A DNA stretch of 64,000 nt from contig JAXMOG010000004.1 of NCBI GenBank assembly GCA_034670065.1, positions 267,106-331,105 on the forward strand. The letters are read 5' to 3'. The position numbers and the translations under genes are program-made. A model generated the notes under the pieces. The model searched no databases. It was not told where the DNA came from and saw only the letters and a program-made list of their open reading frames with translations. Position 1 is the first letter of the stretch, and the number at the start of each line of letters is the position of its first letter. This document shows positions 62,361 to 64,000 of this stretch, piece after piece. This stretch comes from Mesobacterium_A sp034670065 (GTDB taxonomy: Bacteria; Pseudomonadota; Alphaproteobacteria; Rhodobacterales; Rhodobacteraceae).

Positions 62361-63377
62361 TCAATTGGTTGCGCGGTGTTCTTTCAGCGTATCTTGCACC
62401 AGATCATACAGTTCTTGCGCCGGAATACCCTGGGCAGACATCTCGTCGATCCATGCTTTCTGAATTGGGCCGCCAGCGACTTCTTTGAACTTGGCGATTT
62501 CCGCGTCAGACAGCATTACCTTCTGCACGCCCTTTTCTTCCAAAACGGAATCCCAGCGCTCCAGCAGTTCCCCATAGTTGGCCAGGTAATAGTCAATCGC
62601 ACCATCAACAGAGCTGTCCAGCGCTTCACGCTCAGCATCCGACAGCGCCTCATAGGCGTCGATGTTCACAACGATCGGGCAGTTAACCGTGCCGGGGTTC
62701 AGGTTGGCCGTCCACCAATCAGCGCGGTTGATCGTACCAAATGCCAGGTGCGCGTGCTGCGCAAAGGCCACCGTATCAACAACGCCAGACTCCATGGCCT
62801 GATACGCTTCGGAAGATGTAACAGAGGTTGGTACACCGCCAACGGCGCTGAAGGCTTTGCCCAAACCGCCGGTCGCGCGAACACGCATACCATCAAATTC
62901 CGACAGTTCGTCGCGCGGATCGCCAGTGCCCACCAGGTTATACTGCGGCATAGGGCTGGTCATCAGCATCTTGGCGTTCCACTGTGCCATCTCTTCGGCC
63001 ACGGCGGGGTGCGCATATACTGCGTGGCTGACAGCCACCTCTTCACTTAGGTTCGACACGCCCAGGAACGGCAGTTCCAGCACTGTGATCGCGCGGTTCT
63101 TGTCGGCATGATACCCGGCGCAGAACTGCGCCATTTCAAACGCACCGATCGAAATACCATCCAGGTTTTCGCGGTTCTTGGACAAACCGCCGTAGCTGAT
63201 GTTCATGGTGAATTCGCCGTTGGTCTTTTCTTCAACCAATTCGGCCAGCTTATGCACATGTTCTGTGAAAGCCCGGCGCTTACCCCAAACGGATACGTTC
63301 CACTCTGTGGCCGCTGCCTCACTGGCAAAAGCGGCTGCAAGCGCTGCCACGGTTAATTTTGTCGCGAAATGCGTCAT
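62361..63377 (-). CDS. dctP: TRAP transporter periplasmic substrate-binding protein (DctP family)
   Basis: 338 residues from ATG 63377 behind GGAGG. Signal peptide of about 23 residues (AALAAAFASEAAA), mature start TEWNVSVWGKRRAFTEHVH. LSEFDGMRVRATGGLGKAF carries the usual ligand-binding Arg; GVVDTVAFAQHAHLAFG is also family-typical. First gene of the importer and likely of the tetronate operon. Ligand predicted, not shown, to be threonate/erythronate. Confidence 0.92.
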   Translation of the reverse strand: MTHFATKLTVAALAAAFASEAAATEWNVSVWGKRRAFTEHVHKLAELVEEKTNGEFTMNISYGGLSKNRENLDGISIGAFEMAQFCAGYHADKNRAITVLELPFLGVSNLSEEVAVSHAVYAHPAVAEEMAQWNAKMLMTSPMPQYNLVGTGDPRDELSEFDGMRVRATGGLGKAFSAVGGVPTSVTSSEAYQAMESGVVDTVAFAQHAHLAFGTINRADWWTANLNPGTVNCPIVVNIDAYEALSDAEREALDSSVDGAIDYYLANYGELLERWDSVLEEKGVQKVMLSDAEIAKFKEVAGGPIQKAWIDEMSAQGIPAQELYDLVQDTLKEHRATN

Positions 63378-63856
63378 AACTTGTCCTCCCATAAGAAACG
63401 GCGATTTTTTCGCCTTGCAAGCAACCCTACCGATCCATCCTTACTGCGCAAGCAAATGATTTGGGACGCTACGACACTCAAACGCCTGCGCGCAGATTCG
63501 ATGAAAGCGCCAATCCCAGAACCGCGCACTGTATACGTCGGTATACTGGAACGATTTGTCACACTGGACCGTTAACGCAAACCTTTGTGCCCCTGGGGAA
63601 AGGACAGCCTCCCCCCAAGCTTGGCTTGTCAATCACAACCCCGTGAATTTCAACGATTACACAGGGAAATCAAATGCAAAATTTACAGACTATTTAACTT
63701 TGTGGAAATAAATTTACACCTAACTACCCGTTATCGTTTATTTTATTTCATAATTTTCAAAGCCCCCTATGATCAGCCTCAGGGACGGATAACGCTGCTG
63801 TTTGGGCTGAACGCAGCGCATTTCCAAAAAAATCTTAGTGAGGGAGGACTCTCCAT
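63378..63856. promoter_or_regulatory. 479-bp divergent intergenic region (TRAP/tetronate operon and acs)
   Basis: No gene supported. GTATAC occurs twice, at 63531-63536 and 63541-63546, 10 bp apart, a possible operator for an FCD-type GntR controlling the TRAP operon. The right part (63660-63770) is AT-rich and should contain the acs promoter. Confidence 0.45.
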
Positions 63857-64000
63857 ATGACCGACCAGACCCCAATCTACCCGCCATCGTCTTCATTTAC
63901 GTCAGGGTCGCACGTTGATGCGTCGCGTTATGATGCGATGTATTCGGCGAGCATTTCGGACCCGTCTGCCTTCTGGGGCGAGGCCGGTAAGCGGATTGAC
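63857..64000 (+). CDS. acs: Acetyl-CoA synthetase, N-terminal fragment (cut by window end)
   Basis: 48 codons to the right edge. The N-terminus IYPPSSSFTSGSHVDASRYD, then MYSASISDPSAFWGEAGKRID, is the signature start of AMP-forming acetyl-CoA synthetase (family HVDAAKY...DPxAFW...GKRIDW). ATG 63857 follows GGAGG at 63843-63847. Activates acetate to acetyl-CoA. The remaining ~600 residues lie outside. Confidence 0.85.
   Translation, partial: MTDQTPIYPPSSSFTSGSHVDASRYDAMYSASISDPSAFWGEAGKRID

Noticed and set aside
1..64000. Searched for CRISPR arrays, tRNA/rRNA genes, transposases, phage genes, toxin-antitoxin pairs and defence systems.
   Set aside because: Nothing recognisable on either strand; the window is ordinary catabolic and transport DNA in layout.

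Overview
The window looks like a chromosomal segment of a marine alphaproteobacterium of the Roseobacter group (Rhodobacterales). The evidence is the gene content (TRAP and TTT solute transporters, CaiB/BaiF CoA-transferases, GntR-controlled sugar-acid genes, the DUF1537 tetronate pathway, acs), the moderately high GC and dense operons joined by ATGA/TAATG overlaps. I find no rRNA, tRNA, CRISPR array, insertion sequence, phage gene or replication origin. This is catabolic accessory DNA. All functions are inferred from sequence alone.

Region 1 (1-19.6 kb) is an acyl-CoA type carboxylate catabolism island. It holds the end of one TctA permease and a complete tctBAC importer, two class III CoA-transferases, a paired set of acyl-CoA dehydrogenases with a MaoC-like protein, a FadJ-like hydratase/dehydrogenase, an enoyl-CoA hydratase, a carboxymuconolactone-decarboxylase family protein, two alpha/beta hydrolases (one lacking its nucleophilic serine), a GST, an AbrB-family membrane protein and a GntR/UTRA regulator. 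AT-rich inverted repeats recur at its promoters.

Region 2 (20.1-27.7 kb) is a carbohydrate-phosphate cluster: a full-length transketolase, a GcvA-like LysR regulator, a COG4091 (homoserine dehydrogenase-like plus SAF, the DXR-like/DRL group) oxidoreductase, a transketolase split into two subunits, and an SDR. The divergent promoter carries two copies of a 15-bp element exactly 22 bp apart. The substrate is unknown; this is the most unusual enzymatic combination in the window.

Region 3 (27.7-56.4 kb) is a sugar-acid regulon. A GntR/FCD repressor gene (28652-29323) sits beside a TRAP importer and several operons encoding three dehydratase types (enolase superfamily, UxaA family, IlvD/EDD family), many dehydrogenases, two FAH-fold enzymes, two PhyH dioxygenases, an RraA-like protein, AzlCD, EamA and LysE exporters, an aminotransferase and D-2-hydroxyacid dehydrogenase. 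Five near-identical TGGTATACCA-centred palindromes lie upstream of regulator/dctP (two), ilvD-like/secreted protein, idnD-like/SDR, and aminotransferase genes, so one regulator probably controls the whole set.

Region 4 (52.4-63.4 kb, overlapping region 3) degrades tetronates. DenD (D-erythronate dehydrogenase-like) lies in the idnD operon; ltnD-otnK-otnC-otnI form a tightly coupled operon behind a second TRAP importer. Together they would convert D-erythronate/L-threonate through 3-oxo-tetronate 4-phosphate to dihydroxyacetone phosphate. The window ends in the first 48 codons of acs (acetyl-CoA synthetase).
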